64,000 nt of DNA from Brienomyrus brachyistius (GCF_023856365.1 NC_064538.1:9039435-9103434), one strand, 5' to 3'. Positions 23,215-36,234 are shown, counted from the stretch's first letter. Numbers and translations are program-made. The notes: generated by a model from the letters alone, not told the origin.

Positions 23215-24720
23215 TGTAAATGTACTGAGTGCCAGGTATTACTGCCTTCCATTCCCACTCTGCTCTGTTACAGTATTGCTGATTTACTGTCCACCAAAAA
23301 AAAATCCTATGTTTCTCTCTGAACTCTCTGAACTCCTTACCACCTCATTGTACCTCTCCTTGCATCTGCTATATTGTGGTGATGTTACTATTCATATTGA
23401 CCAACCTGTCAGCAAGATGATTTCTTTTCACTCCTTGACTGCCACCATATTACACAGCATGTCTCATGCCCTACCCACTGTAAAAGCCACACACTTAACT
23501 TAGTGTGTTCATCTGATTTGTCTATTTCCAACCTTCATTCTTCTGTTTTCCTGCTCTCTGACCTTATGACCATCTGGTTTTTCCTTCCACTATATTTTGC
23601 TCCTCAGTCTGATAAATGGCATATTTCACTTTGTATCTCAAACTCTGCTGACTCTTCCATCCTGTCCTAAGTTATTTGGGCAACTCTACCCATGGAATGT
23701 AGCCCTTCCTCCCCTGATGAACTCGCCCCCATTTTTAACACGGTGCTATCTGACTCATTATATTCTGTTGTCCCTTTGAAAATGTGTGCTTTCATACTAC
23801 GCCTGCTCCTTGATATACTCCTGAGCTTTGTCACATGAAACAGGAAGGCCATAGACTTGAGCGACTACTCAGGGAAACTCACCTTACTGTTCATGTTGAG
23901 GCTTGCAACGAAACATTACTTGTTATAAAGATTCTTTACATGCTGCTAAATCTGTCTACTACTCCAATATCATAAATAGCAATAACAGGAACCCACATGT
24001 CTGTTTTATAATGTCAAGAGACTATTCAATGCCCTTGATCACAATATTTCTGCTACCCCAGGTCATAAACAACCTGCCACTTGCACACATCGAATTATGT
24101 GTTTCCGAAATCAAACTATGGATGGGCCAAAATTTAACAGTGATAAGATGGAATTTATTGTCTTTGGGACAAAATTCATACTCGCAAAATTAGGCCGATT
24201 ACCCTCCAAAAGGACCACACCACCATCTCCCCCTCTCCTCTGGTTCACAACCTTGATGCTACCTTTGACCCAACCCTCTCATTTGACGCACACATACATT
24301 CCAGAGTCAAAAACAGCTTTCTTCCATCACAACATCGTCCAGCTTTGGCCCTGCCTTTCCAGTCTTTAAATCCGAGTCGCTCATTCATGCTTTTATCTCT
24401 AACCATCTGGATTACTGCATCTTACTACTCACTGGTATTACTGGTAAATCTCTCAATAAACTACAAATAATCCAGAACCCACCCACCTGTTCACCCACAC
24501 TTGCTTCTACATTTCACTCCCATACTTCAGGGCCTTCACTGGCTCCCTATAAAAGAATGCATCCACTTTAAAATACTTCTTCTGACATTCAAAGCTTTTA
24601 ACAACCAATCCCTATCTTATCTTTCTGAACTGCTTCTCCCCCTACCAGCCTTCCTGCAATCTTAGGTCCTCCGTTTCTGGTTCTCACCTCATCAATAAAT
24701 AAAATGCATTATTATACTGC
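23215..24720 (+). pseudogene. L2-like LINE, endonuclease to RT end, decayed
   Basis: The frame at 23210-23503 holds an endonuclease-like order: IYCPPKKNPMFLSELSELLT then GDVTIHID, matching the GDFNIHID core with Phe-Asn lost. Near 24090 an RT block reads CVSEIKLWM and SDKMEFIVFG. Around 24440-24650 come LQIIQN, then LQGLHWLPIKE-type and FKILLLTFKAFN and SYLSELLLP blocks typical of the L2 RT C-terminus. Stops and frameshifts split these. Plus orientation, probably 5'-truncated, with the RT catalytic segment deleted between 23.8 and 24.05 kb. Confidence 0.75.
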
Positions 24721-25040
24721 TTACTGGGTGGGTAACTTCTGTCTTCCGTCTGGCATTCTTATATAATGTTCACATCACCTCTGCTGACTCTTCTCATTCC
24801 AAAAAAATAACAACTCTGTTTTAAGGATCCTCCTGATCTCTGAACTCATTAACCCGGTGACTATGCTAAGAGACATTTAGACTTTGATCTATTGCACTCC
24901 CTTGTCATTAAACATCTAACTCTTTGACAGTTTTTATGTACACTGTATACAGTAAATTGCAAATGGGGCTATTCTGACTATATCTGTACATATTACATAT
25001 AAAATATAAAATAACAAAGATCTGACAGTATTGTTGGGGA
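24721..25040. other. Non-coding stretch
   Basis: May include the LINE 3' UTR; no end was defined. Confidence 0.35.
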
Positions 25041-25044
25041 GGTT

Positions 25045-25130
25045 ATCCATCCATCCTCCAACCTTTTATCCCGAGCAAGGTCACCAACGACCTGGATCCT
25101 ACCCCAGGTAGAACAGCACTTAAGTCGGGG
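25045..25130 (-). mobile_element. SINE tail relic
   Basis: ATCCATCCATCCTCCAACCT followed by TTATCCCGAGCAAGGTC resembles the reverse-oriented 3' end of an ATGGATGG-tailed SINE. Confidence 0.5.
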
Positions 25131-26840
25131 GCACAGCCTTTATCACATTACAATTTGGTAGCCAATTAAGGTGAAATGAAAATGATCACTTTGCCAGCAA
25201 CTGCAGCAGTTAATTAGTCGTACATGAAACCATTTCCGGTGATATGGATACTACCAAAGTTCAGCTTGCATCGATTGTGCTGGGAGCATGAAATGTTTCA
25301 GCATTGTAAGGTCCTTCAGGAGGCAGTACACATTTTATGAGTGCAGAGTGACCGAGATCAGTCATTGGCACTGACAGATGACACGGGTTCATCCCCTCGT
25401 TGCAAGGGTACCCTCCATTCCAGCAGGCAGGGAGCCATATTATAGCATGACTGCCCTTGATCAAATGACCAGTGGAGCTCTGATGTGACATTTCCCTGCC
25501 TTTTTATTGTATTACGACTGATAAGGCTAGAGAGAGTGGGGAGCCTGAAAGTAAGCAGTCATAAATCTCAAAACTAACAGAAGCGCTGGCTGGTTTACTG
25601 AGGCAGAAGATGCATTCTGGGGTATGGAATACTATGAGCAACAGTTTAGGTGCTGTAATTACAGATGTATAGCCAAGAGGGGGAAAGTGTGGAGACAGGC
25701 AGAAAACAAAAAGAAAACACACAGCTGAGCCTCTGGTGGGACTGAACAAATGAGTATGTCAGAGAAAGGAGCATGATAATAATATGAAACTCAGCAAAGA
25801 ACACCAGGTACAATTAAAGGAGAGTGTTACAAGAGTTGGCCTAGGGTTTGTTCTTACTCTATTAAATCCCATCACATTTCTCAATTGATTTGCATGCCAA
25901 GTATTAGTGCAGATACATTTGTATATATCTAACACTATTAGAATATTCTCCGATGGTGCAGAGAGCTGAAATGTCTTTTTTCTTTTTTGTGTGTGCAGGG
26001 CTGGACTTCAGGGCCGCTATAATGACACCTTGTGGGATGTCATCAGCAAGATGTAGCAGGTGCCGAGTGAAGGTAAGGGACAGAATAAGATGTGGCATCG
26101 TGCATGCAGATGAAGAGCCTGGAGACAGCGGGCTGAACATCAGCATGCAGAGCATGCAGCCTCAAGATCAAAGTGTCATCATTCATTGTCTTTGTAGGTC
26201 TATAGTCCTTTCCCCCAAATCTCCACATTTTTAATTGCTAGTTTTTAATTTAAAGTGGCCCATTCTCTCTTTATCTCCTTTGTGTTATTTCCAGGTGAAA
26301 CAATGTTCATGGAAGAAAGCCTGGAAGTGTTTTTTTTTCATATTAAGGTAATGAAGGTAATTCATTTCCTTTGTTGATTTTAGTGTAACTCATTATACAA
26401 TTTTTTTTAATGTTAACATGCCTTATGAAAAATCTGCAAAGAATATATAAACAAATGAACTGTAACCAGTTTTATGGTCTCCAGACAAACAAAAAAAATA
26501 GGAAAAAAAACAACTGTGTGACTGTTTCAGACAGAAAATGATTTGGTTTACAAACTCACATTTACAGACATCACAGAGAAGCCATCCAACAGAAAAGATT
26601 GCAAGAGTCTTATTATCCAATTTTTTAGACAGTTTTGTGGGACAAGGTAATGGCATATGAATTTCAGTGGCATAAGCCAAGCTGGTTGGCTTCTGGTCTA
26701 AATCACTCCATCCAATCAGCACTGAGATCAATCATTAAATCTATCTTCCTTCACCTGCCCACCTACAGTCCCTTAGGAACACATTTCACCAGGAATAAAT
26801 CAATGAAGAGGAAAGCCATAAATATATTTATGCATCAGGG
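25131..26840. other. Non-coding stretch; weak exon-like segment at 25999-26072
   Basis: A stretch from after TTTGTGTGTGCAG (25999) to before GTAAGGGA (26073) is flanked by good splice-site matches on the plus strand and is GC-richer than its surroundings. Its three frames show no known protein, so at most it is a non-coding RNA exon. The rest is unremarkable. Confidence 0.3.
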
Positions 26841-26845
26841 TTAAT

Positions 26846-27135
26846 GTGTGTGTGTGGATTACAGTATGTTTCTATTACATTGTGGGGACCAAATCCCATA
26901 AAAACCTGTCATTTTGATTTTGGTCCATTTCTCAGGTCCCCACAAAGATCTGTGAATGCAATTAAAAAAGTAAATGCCAAAAGTCTCGTATTTTGTGTGG
27001 TTACTTATGGTTAAGCTTAGGGCTGGATAGGGGTTAAGGGTGTCATTTTGGGTTTAGAGATTTCCCCATAGAAATGAATGGAGTTCCCACAAAGATATAA
27101 TTACAAAGCTGTGTGTGTGTGTGTGTGTGTGTGTG
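26846..27135 (+). repeat. GTGGGGACC-type dispersed repeat, copy 3
   Basis: TG run (26846-26856), TACATTGTGGGGACCAAAT, CAGGTCCCCACAAAGATC, GGTTACTTATGGTTAAGC, CCCCATAGAAATGAATGGAG, then (TG)n at 27111-27135. Most complete plus-oriented copy; microsatellites at both ends. Confidence 0.9.
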
Positions 27136-30100
27136 AACAGTGTGCAGAGGTGCAATTTTACATGTAACCATCTAAAGGAATATGTAGAATTGCACATAAA
27201 ATATACAAATATAGTCAAAATTAATATTTCATGTTTACAAAGGCAATAGTAAACATTACAAATCAAATTCCGCAACCCTCTGCAAAAATCTTAAAAACGT
27301 GAAATTCTGAAAATTCTGTGAAGGAGCAGCACTAAGGAAAATAGCGACGTTTATAAACAGCCGAGCGGCATGGTGATAAAGACTAGCTGGTGCACCGGCT
27401 CCCTCTTTAAAGTGCAAACAATTGGACGCATGGTGTTGCATGTGAGTTGGGGGAATGTCAGGGTACTGGGGGACTGAGCATACTCAGTTCACAGTTTTTT
27501 TTTTATTTGCATGTGCTATGAATAGCTAATTTTTGTTTTCCCTTGAAATGCGGCATTTTTCTCAGCCTCAAATTTCCTTCCTAATCCTCTTAACAATGAC
27601 TTTTGACTGATGCCCAATGTTATCTGTTTCTCCAGTTCACGGTGCAGTAGTTTTCCTTTGTTTTCTCTCAGTGCTCTGATTCTGTTAACCTCATTTCAGC
27701 TCTGTCTCTTTCTATAGTGGCTAAATCACATGACTCTGTCCTCTGTCCAGATCAGAGCATTGCAGGCATCACAGAGATCTATCGATCGGATGCCAGTCGT
27801 TGGTTAGTGAAAAGCCGTAGCAAAGCTGATATTTGAAGACTAACCTATGTGTTTGGTTTGACCAAATATTTACGCCCAGACGATGAATCACTAAATATTT
27901 GCCTGACTCTTCTATGTTGTTAACCTCGCTCAAAGTCACTTTGTTAAGAAGAAGTATTTGATAAATGAACACATGCAAATTGATTTAGAGGCTGAGTTTG
28001 CTTTAATCGTCTATATGGCTTAAAAGGTGATTTTATTTTTTTATGTTTTGTTCAATGCCGCATTCATGAAAACGGGGTCTTCTGTTTGTTTGCCTACCTT
28101 TCAGGACACTTAGATTTATGTCAGACAAGACAAATTTAGCCTGAATATCAATTAATTGTATCCCTTTAGTCCCACTAACATGTTTATTTGCATTGTAGGA
28201 GTTGAAGGAAGATTACTAAATATATTGCAAGGGCACAGCTCTAATTATTTGAAAGACGAGGAAGATTCATGACATGGATGCATGTATGTCAGTTTACGTT
28301 GCCGCCTTCATATTAGATGCAAGGTGGTCCTTGGGAATGCTAAGGAGAGACATTAAGAGATTATGGCTACTTCAATTTACGGTGTTCCTGAGATAAAGCC
28401 AGAGGCATTCAGGGTGCCCAGTCTCCCAGGCATCTAGGAAGATACTTGCCCTTGGGATTCAGATGTAAGCCCAGTACAAGTGAGTGCATGGAGATGAGGC
28501 GGTGGGGGCAGAGGAAAGTCAACACACAACTCATTCTACGCAGATCCACATTCACTTTGGGATTAAAAACATAGAAAATAAAGCTTGCCAGCACCATTAA
28601 TCTGTAAGTGCTTGTAAATTCCTTTTATCTCAGACTAAATTATTGCTTGAGTTTTATCACAACTGGGTTTTCTCAGTCATGCTCTCACCATTGGCAGTTC
28701 ATCCATTTAAAATGTCCAGCTTGTTTCCTTTAATCCGTTCAGTCAGTGATGTGTGGCAGGCAAAGATGAATCAACTGCAATTATATTCGGATCCATTTTT
28801 TCCCCCCAGACAGATGCGCATAACTAAACTGTGTGCATGTATGCAGCTGACATTTTGAGGAAATCCGGGAAACTAGATGTCATATTTTTTCAGTATGAAC
28901 TCTAATAAATTCACTTTTTGTCAACCAAATGCAAGCAAATAGTTGTGCACCGTGAATTACGTCCAATTAAGCATCTAAGTTACTAATTTATTTGCTTGGT
29001 GCTTCTTCCCAAATGTTGCATTTTATTGCCTGCATAATAATTTATGAAGAAAAACAAACAATATGTGACTGGGTTGGCATAGGTCTAGTGTTTCAGGAAG
29101 GATTTATTTAAATCCCCAAGACTGTAAATCGCACTTAACCAAGTATAAAAATCAGTTCAAATGGTACATTTCATGAGCTGTTTGCAGCATTCCAGCTTTA
29201 CTCCATCTCTATTTTCCAGTTTACGACGCCCTAATGGATCAGCAATTGTGCCTTAGCAGTCTGTGTGCCTCCCTTCGGTCTCCGTGCCAAATACAAGTCA
29301 TTACCCTTTTATACCACAGACACAAAACCCACAGAGCCTGAAACTGTAATTTACTGAATTAAAAAAAAAAACAAGACAAAACAATTTTCAACTGATTTAA
29401 AGTGTCTTTATATTGTTGGCTACGATAATCAGATCAATTTAAAAATCATGTGTGAAGTTAATCATATTTGTTTTGCTGCAGAGTGGGGGTTTTATCAAAT
29501 GGCTGTTGCTTGTGTTTCTGTTCAGTAATTTAACACTTTTTATTTTTTCTTCTTTTCTCTTCTTTTAACAGCTGAATGTCATTACGGGAGTCATTAAAGT
29601 GAAGTATGAGGTTGAGTACCTAGCTCGGGGTAATTGTTTGAGTCGTCAACCCTTATATTACACAACCTAGGTCATCTATTAGTGCCGTGTGTGGCGAATC
29701 AATCAGGCATAATGTATGCTGCAGTTGTAGTCATGCTGCCCGAAATCGCTGCATACTCATTTCATACACAGATAATGGCGCTTGGTTGAGGAGCCTTGGC
29801 AACCGTAAGCAAGTCCTGGCCAGAGTACAATTTATGCAGTGTGTGTAATAGGGTGTCGCTTAAAAATAAAAGTCTGAAATATACATCTCTCACCACATAC
29901 TGATCTATTCTGTTGGTGATACAATGGACCCAGAAAAAAAAACACTTAAAAATATTAACATTTACAGGTTAGGGCTCTGAATGTTAGCATTGTCAGCTTA
30001 ATTGCGTCTCATGATGACCTCACTTTCACAGGTACCTCTCTCACTGATCTCAGTAACCACACCAATCTCTTACTTATTTATATTTCTGTCAGTGATATTT

Positions 30101-31436
30101 TAGCTGTTCTATGAAAGCAGAAACAAAACATCTTGTTTTCCGCTGGTGTTTAATTGCTATTTTTTCACCAGTTATTCAGTTTGCAGTGTACTGTCGAGCA
30201 CAGTAACGTCAGAGATAATCAATCTGCTGTTTATTCAACTTCAGTCAAAAGAAGATAATATATGTATTGCAATAAATTAAATGCATTGTCTTCATGTGTT
30301 TATATTGCATTATTGCAACAAGTAAGTAGCTTGTTTTACTACAGCGCTATGAGCTAAGACACAAAAAACCAAGTTAAATAAGCTGGAGAATGGAGAGAGG
30401 AACTTCATGTGTCCTAGTTTTCATCAGTCTTAACTGTAATTTCTAAATTTTAAATGTCAGATTTTCAATATTTCAAATTTTCATATGTTACATTAATTTT
30501 CACTTTTCGTGACCTATTGACCTGTACTCTGCGTGCATTGATCCAGGAATACAGCACGACACTCGCTAAGGATGAAGATAATTACTTGGTTTTAGAGAGA
30601 AACTCAAAATTTGTCTTCAGTAACTAAACACCAGAGACGTGATGAAAAGCATGTAACGCTCTCAGACTCGGAGCACAAACAGGTACTGCATCGCACCTAA
30701 AACACTGCTGCCTGAAAGTCCTAAAGCACCTGATGATCCTGTGTTTAATGGAATTCATGCAGGGATGCTTTTCTTTGTTATTCAGCTCCTTTGGTCTTGG
30801 GATAAACACTTTTGCATGCAGGATATTGTCATCTGGTGAATGCTAATGACTGGTTTCTGAACATGCAGTCACTGTCTGAAATGAACAAAATAAACCCATT
30901 TTAGCATCCAAAATTAACGATTGTTAACTTGCCATCCACTTTGCCACCAACAGGAATGTAAACCTGGGTTTTAAATTGGTGTTTAAAAGTAACTGGTAAA
31001 TAACTAACAAATATGATCAATATTTCTTTCAGGGGGGAAAAACTCTCCCCAAACCAAGGCACTCCTAAAAAGTCTTAATTATAATGACGTCCTAACCGGA
31101 CTGCTAAAAGTGAGCGGATATATGCACCTTCCGCAGTACATTTGCAGGCTATTATGTCCAAAAGAAGGCATGAGCCTCTATGCACAGACATTTTTAACAG
31201 TCCAGTTAGGCATTGATTTGGAGAGTTTTTCTCTTTTGTTTCATGGAATCTTTTCCCTTGATACCAAAGAGCATCTGACTCAAGTAACATTTAGACTTTT
31301 CACTAAAGAGCAGGACTACAACTACCCTTCCGACACAAATTTGCTCCCCAGCATTTCCTGTTTAACTCTGATATCAAAGTTGCATGGGATGGCATCCAGC
31401 AAAACAGAGGGGCTTAAAGGGTCAGAATAACTATCA
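27136..31436. other. Long repeat-poor non-coding stretch
   Basis: Over 4 kb without a gene or transposon I can name. Frames such as 31110-31430 (+) and 31075-31290 (-) overlap and have no domain. The contrast with the repeat-dense flanks makes it a candidate for conserved regulatory DNA, which only a cross-species alignment could show. Confidence 0.4.
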
Positions 31437-31437
31437 T

Positions 31438-31825
31438 TATTGGGCCCATGGGCAAGGCCCTTATTCCCAAAAACTTCTCCAGGGCTGCCTGTGCACTGTT
31501 CGGTTAACTCTCACCTCAATGGAAGAGCAAGATGGCATAAGTGAAGAATGAATTTCAGTGGAATAGTGATGCTTCTATTAACCTAATGAGAAAATTGTCG
31601 TACTGTGTGCCCCATCTTACCCTCACACAGAAATATATACAAGTGAGAACAAGTTTGGGGGGGGGGTTCATAGCACAGGGTCGGTCAGTATGCAGCACCC
31701 CAGGAGCTGGGGGTTAAGGACCTTGTTCAAGAGCCCATCAATATGTGACTATTCTACCAAAGCCAAAGCTCGATCGGTGACCTTGCAATTACAGGCTTAG
31801 CCCTCTGACTAACACACCAAGCTAG
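31438..31825 (-). mobile_element. SINE relics
   Basis: GGGCAAGGCCCTTATTCCC at 31447 and, separately, CAGCACCCCAGGAGCTGGGG then GTTAAGGACCTTGTTCAAG at about 31694-31733, followed by TCGGTGACCTTGCAATTACA. These are landmarks of a reverse-oriented fish tRNA SINE. The copies are old and broken. Confidence 0.5.
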
Positions 31826-32277
31826 ACTTGTGTTTGTCTGTACAGTGACAAGAATGGCATTCTATGCCTTTGTTTTCATTGTTCAGATGTAGGTAGATTT
31901 GACCCTGATAAATACCCCTAGCACAGTCTGTAGTGGAGACTACAAGCCTTCAATTACAGGCTTATATTTTCCTCAATGTGTAGTACGGTATTAATGCCTG
32001 ATACCTCATTCAAGGTTCAGTAATTGAGGCTTGGGGTATAAAACCAATAAAGGATGTACTGCCTGATTGAGGTTACAGAAAATCTTGGTGATACAATATG
32101 ACGATTAATACCATTTCATTTTCAGCCTCCAAACCATTAACACAGAGCATTCTCATTTCCAGTTAGTTCCCTTCTTGGATTGTAGTCTCACAGGTCCTGC
32201 ACCTGTAGTCAATTACCTGGGGATAGGCAAGGAATCCATGCAATATATTCTCGTAGTTTACAGTACAATGTATAGTA
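31826..32277. other. Non-coding stretch
   Basis: Nothing recognised. Confidence 0.4.
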
Positions 32278-32684
32278 TACAGACGTTCCTCTACTTACGA
32301 ACTTTCAACTTACAAACTTTCAGGCATACGAAGTCTAAATTCTGTTCGTTGGGCTCCCGTAATATTAATTTTTTGTTCAGTGTGCCAATTTTGCCTAGTA
32401 CGACTTCTGGCTGCTGCAGGGCAGCGTAGCGTGCGTGCTCCCAGCATCCCAGTTCTTTGAACTTGTGTATCGGTAAGACGTGCTTTCTTGAGATTATTTT
32501 TGTTTTATGTATCATTAGTCATGTGTTGTAGCATAAGACAACATGTATTGACATTATATCAGACTTACTTATGCATACAGATTTGAGTACCCTTAAAATG
32601 ATGCTGAATAATGACTGTCAAACATTTCAAGTCACAAACGGTCGTTTGGAACATATCTCGTTCGTAAGTAGAGGAGCGTCTGTA
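32278..32684. mobile_element. Non-autonomous DNA transposon, 403 bp, TA target duplication
   Basis: Terminal inverted repeats of 23 bp at 32280-32302 and 32660-32682 (starting CAGACGTTCCTCTACTTACG and CAGACGCTCCTCTACTTACG in their own orientations) differ at one base. TA dinucleotides flank both ends (32278-32279 and 32683-32684). No transposase frame. TA duplication fits a Tc1/mariner-type integrase, but the termini are not the usual Tc1 ends. Confidence 0.88.
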
Positions 32685-33215
32685 CTATATTGTACTTGTT
32701 GCAATCACTTAACTCTGCTCTTCTCTCATCAGGGAATCTGTTCACAAATCCATAGTGGAAACTGAATTATTACATTGTAAGGTTACTTTACAAAGCTCTA
32801 GTGAATGATTACTAGCTGTATGCTTGCTACACTGATTACTAAGATCGCAGTTTCCTGTGCATAGCTGTATGCCTCCAGCTGTTAAACCATTCCTGTTCCG
32901 GGGGTCATCTCATTGTTGCCCCTCTAGTTCATCTGTTGTTAATTTCATTAACACCAAAGTAGCTAAAACTGATTAACAACCCCCTCCAATACTTAACTGA
33001 CCAGATCAATATCCTAGAAGTTTAATTGACTCAATGCTGTACTCTGATTAAAAAGTGTTCCTTTTAAATGTAATTGAATGAGCAGTGTACTTATCAAAAG
33101 TTGTTGTTGACGTTGAATTGCATTTTTTTAGATAGAACAATAAATGAAAAATAACACGGTGGTAAATTAGGTGTTCATAAACACAACCCACACATTTACA
33201 ATGCATAATCCATAG
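32685..33215. other. Non-coding stretch
   Basis: Nothing recognised. Confidence 0.4.
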
Positions 33216-33339
33216 CAGCGTTTCTAACACTGTTCCTATGGGACCCCCTCAGGGACAGTCCACGTTTTTGCTCCATCCCAGTTCCTTGCAAAAACGTGGA
33301 CTGGCTGGGGGTCCCCGAGGATGGCTTTGAGAAACCCTG
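33216..33339. mobile_element. hAT-like palindromic MITE, family A
   Basis: Ends CAGCGTTTCTAACACTG and GAGAAACCCTG are inverted repeats. The inner arms GGACAGTCCACGTTTTTGC and GCAAAAACGTGGACTGG pair well around a short loop. Flanking octamers ATCCATAG and ATCTATTG agree at 6 of 8. Same family as 34322-34429 and 17333-17444. Confidence 0.85.
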
Positions 33340-34094
33340 ATCTATTGTGCTTCTTCGCATGTTGCTATTATCAGCTACTTTCCATGATCTGAGGATATGT
33401 CACCTAATGCAGCATCCCAGATTTGTAATAGATGAAAGAGGGTAGCGCTGCAAAGTCATAGGATTCCTCACACATACAGTCATATGAATTGGTGTCTCTA
33501 ACGTTTACCTTGGAGAAGCCTCTAGGCTCAGTGCAGTTCTCTGCTGGACAAGCAGTTATGGAAGATGGATGGATGAAATTTGTACAGTCTTCACCCAATT
33601 ACCTCTGGAGCAAGACCGACCGAGCCTAGCCCTCATGTCTGGGTATTGTAATACGTATTGACTAGAATTGTATGGAATATCGAAATTGACTGGATACTGC
33701 AGTAAGTGTTACACCAGCTTTGGAAATATTGCAGTGTGGGGTACTTGATAGGTCAGCATCATGTCCACTCTCCCCATATATTCATGATCTTCTGGTGATA
33801 ACAGGCGTGCCAGTAGACAAATGCTTCAAGGCTCTTTTAATGTCATCTTTTCCAAGTGCAACTTGGGAAAGGAAATGCTGTAGTGCAAGAAGAATTGTTT
33901 TTGTCACCTTCCACTCTACTCCACCACTTCACCCGTCAACCTGCAATGACCATGTTGAAGACCCAGCTGTTGTTTTGGCTGCATGAGATTAAATTAAGTG
34001 GTAACTGTATATGTGAACATATTGTAAGACAGTTTTGCTACTGCCGCTACATTATTACTAACTGAAACTTGGAGAAAATTGGGTACTACTTGAC
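33340..34094. other. Non-coding stretch with SINE-tail relic
   Basis: GGACAAGCAGTTATGGAAGA followed by TGGATGGATG at 33547-33576 is a SINE 3' end. The rest (including frames at 33720-34065) is not recognised. Confidence 0.4.
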
Positions 34095-34275
34095 AATAAG
34101 GTTCCCTTTTGCTACTTATAAATGGTAGTAACCAAATAATAATAAAAAATCAATAAAGTGGTTTATAATTGTTTATTGAAGATAGACAAAGTGTTGCAAC
34201 CTGATTAAAAACCCGTTTATAAACCGTTGATAAACCCATTATAAAGGTATTCTTATTGTACGGTGAGGTGATACC
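34095..34275. repeat. Single arm of a GGTAACAC/ACAATAAGG-type MITE
   Basis: ACTTGACAATAAGGTTCCCT followed by ATAAATGGTAGTAACC, then TTATAAACC/TTGATAAACC blocks, resembles palindromic MITEs such as the one at 63463-63827. The terminal arms are incomplete. Confidence 0.4.
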
Positions 34276-34321
34276 AAAAAATCCATATATTTCTATGCAT
34301 CTTCCAGCTGCCGATCCAGTA

Positions 34322-34429
34322 CAGTGTTTCTGAGCCTGGTCCTGAAGGACCCCAGACAGTCCACCTTTCTGCTCTCTTCCAAACCATGAACTGTCTGGGG
34401 GTCCCTGGGGACTGGACTGAGATACACTG
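34322..34429. mobile_element. hAT-like palindromic MITE, family A
   Basis: CAGTGTTTCTGAGCCTGGTC at the left and GGACTGAGATACACTG at the right, with inner arms CAGACAGTCCACC and GAACTGTCTGGGGG. Directly abutting pentamers CAGTA (34317-34321 and 34430-34434) match, although an 8-bp duplication would be expected for hAT. Confidence 0.75.
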
Positions 34430-34457
34430 CAGTACAGCATGTCCTTCCTTGGCAGTA

Positions 34458-34790
34458 CAGGGCACAGGACAGGGGTACACACTGAACTGCAGACCACTCC
34501 ATCACAGGGCACAGGACAGGGGTACACACTGGACTACAGACCACTCCATCACAGGGCACAGGACAGGGGTACACACTGAACTGCAGAACACTCCATCACA
34601 GGGCACAGAACAAGGGTACACACTGGACTACAGACCACTCCATCACAGGGCACAGAACAGGGGTACACACTGGACTACAGACCACTCCATCACAGGACAC
34701 AGGACAGGGGTACACACTGGACTGCAGACCACTACATCACAGGACACAGGACAGGGGTACACACTGGACTGCAAACCACTCCATCACAGG

Positions 34791-34797
<7 letters not shown>
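34458..34797. repeat. 47-bp minisatellite, seven copies
   Basis: Unit starts ACAGGGCACAGGACAGGGGT and ends ACCACTCCATC. Seven copies differ by a few substitutions. Because 47 is not divisible by 3, each frame spells the same 47-residue cycle, so the 159-codon frame at 34386-34865 and its minus-strand counterparts are artefacts. The array runs into (AC)n at its right end. The AGGGCACA...GACAGGG core is shared with the 43.2-kb array and the tRNA SINE. Confidence 0.95.
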
Positions 34798-34824
<27 letters not shown>

Positions 34825-35051
34825 TGACTCTTTATAGGAACTGTTTGTTAATTTCAATGAGCTAAACCCTAATCCCAACAATGACAACCTTAACCCCTAC
34901 CCAGCCCTAACCTTAACCATAAGTAACCAAATAACATACAAGATATTTGACATTTTTAATTCTTTTATTGGAGTGACAGATTTTTCAAAAAGTTTTTACC
35001 ACATTGCAATGTATGTCTCAACCACACACACACACACACACACACACACCA
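34796..35051 (-). repeat. GTGGGGACC-type dispersed repeat, copy 4
   Basis: Between CA tracts (34796-34820 and 35021-35049): AAACCCTAATCCCAACAATG, CTTAACCCCTACCCAGCCCT, CCATAAGTAACCAAATAAC, TTTTACCACATTGCAATGTA. More diverged than copies 1 to 3. Confidence 0.8.
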
Positions 35052-36234
35052 GGCAATTGAGAACTGCTGATTCACCCACTGTAACTGCATATCCTTCGGC
35101 TGTGAGAGGAAGTCCACACAACAGAGGGAGAGTATTAGACTTCCACACACAGTGGAAACGGGATTCAGACACTCAGGCTGGAAGGTGTGTCACTGTACTG
35201 TGTCACTGTACCCCTGTGTCACTGGATTCCACACTTACCCCAAAAGTGTTATTTTAGAAACAAAAAGCCCAAACACCCACTAGATTAGAATTGTAAGGAC
35301 TTCATTCAGAAAAATGGGAGAATTTTTGGCATACAATATAGCTATGAATACAGGTATCGAAAAGAGCTCTAGACACTATCCACCAACTACTGAAAACCAT
35401 TGTTTGAAAGAGTTAAATCTTAATGACTATATGGCACAGCATTGAACTAATAACAGAATCTCAGCTCATTTTCCTCTTGCTTCTGCGGGTCAGTGCTGTA
35501 GCAACAGTATGCTGAGCAGACCAGACCAGACTTTTTTTTTGACATGACCACAAATTTTAGCTCATTCTAAGGAATCCCTAGCTGTGCCCCTTCAGCATGT
35601 ACCCGGAGCAGCTCCTTTGGGGTCCATATGGAATCCTTGTGAGATTCACTTCACCTGACTTCACTGTGCAGGCCACAACAATTTCTAACATCCTTACATT
35701 TCATAAAGCTTTTATATAAATACACAAAATGTTCTGTTTGCATCTGTTTATTGCAGTGCATTAACTAGTATGTTCTGTGTTTTTGTTTTTACAGGGGAGC
35801 AACAACGCAGATGTAACGATTGAAAACACTCTATCCAGCTCAAATTTCTAATCAGCCCAAAATCAATAAAGCTGTGACAAGCAAACACACCCATGGCGAC
35901 TGAGAAGCAGAGCAGATATTAGAATAAGATTATTTGTTGTCACTGCACAAAGTGCCGTAAAATGTGGATTAGTAGCTCTCCAGCCAGCAGTATAACAAAT
36001 GCAATGTAAAAACACAGTAAAGGATTAAAAACATAGAAAAACACAGTAACAGATATACAAACACACATGGTAAAAAAAACACATGTGAAGTATTGGCAAA
36101 ACAGTGCAAAGAAGTGAGTGTCACATATCAAAGACTTACTGTGTATTTTTTTCTATTTTGAGTGTTTTTATTTCCATATATGCCAGACATAATATCTTAT
36201 ATACAGTTGAGTTGAATCATATCCAATCAGAGTT
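35052..36234. other. Non-coding stretch
   Basis: Nothing recognised. Confidence 0.4.

Noticed and set aside
25999..26072. Plus-strand exon with good splice-site matches
   Set aside because: Sites are plausible but no protein is recognised and there is no partner exon; kept only as a weak note.
26995..27050. Interstitial telomere repeat
   Set aside because: The TTAGGG-like strings are degenerate and occur at a fixed place in a dispersed repeat family.
34458..34797. CRISPR-like array
   Set aside because: Units abut with no unique spacers; variation is scattered substitutions; the genome is vertebrate.
34386..34865. 159-codon plus-strand frame with tandem peptide repeats
   Set aside because: Same cause: a 47-bp minisatellite, with matching frames on the other strand.
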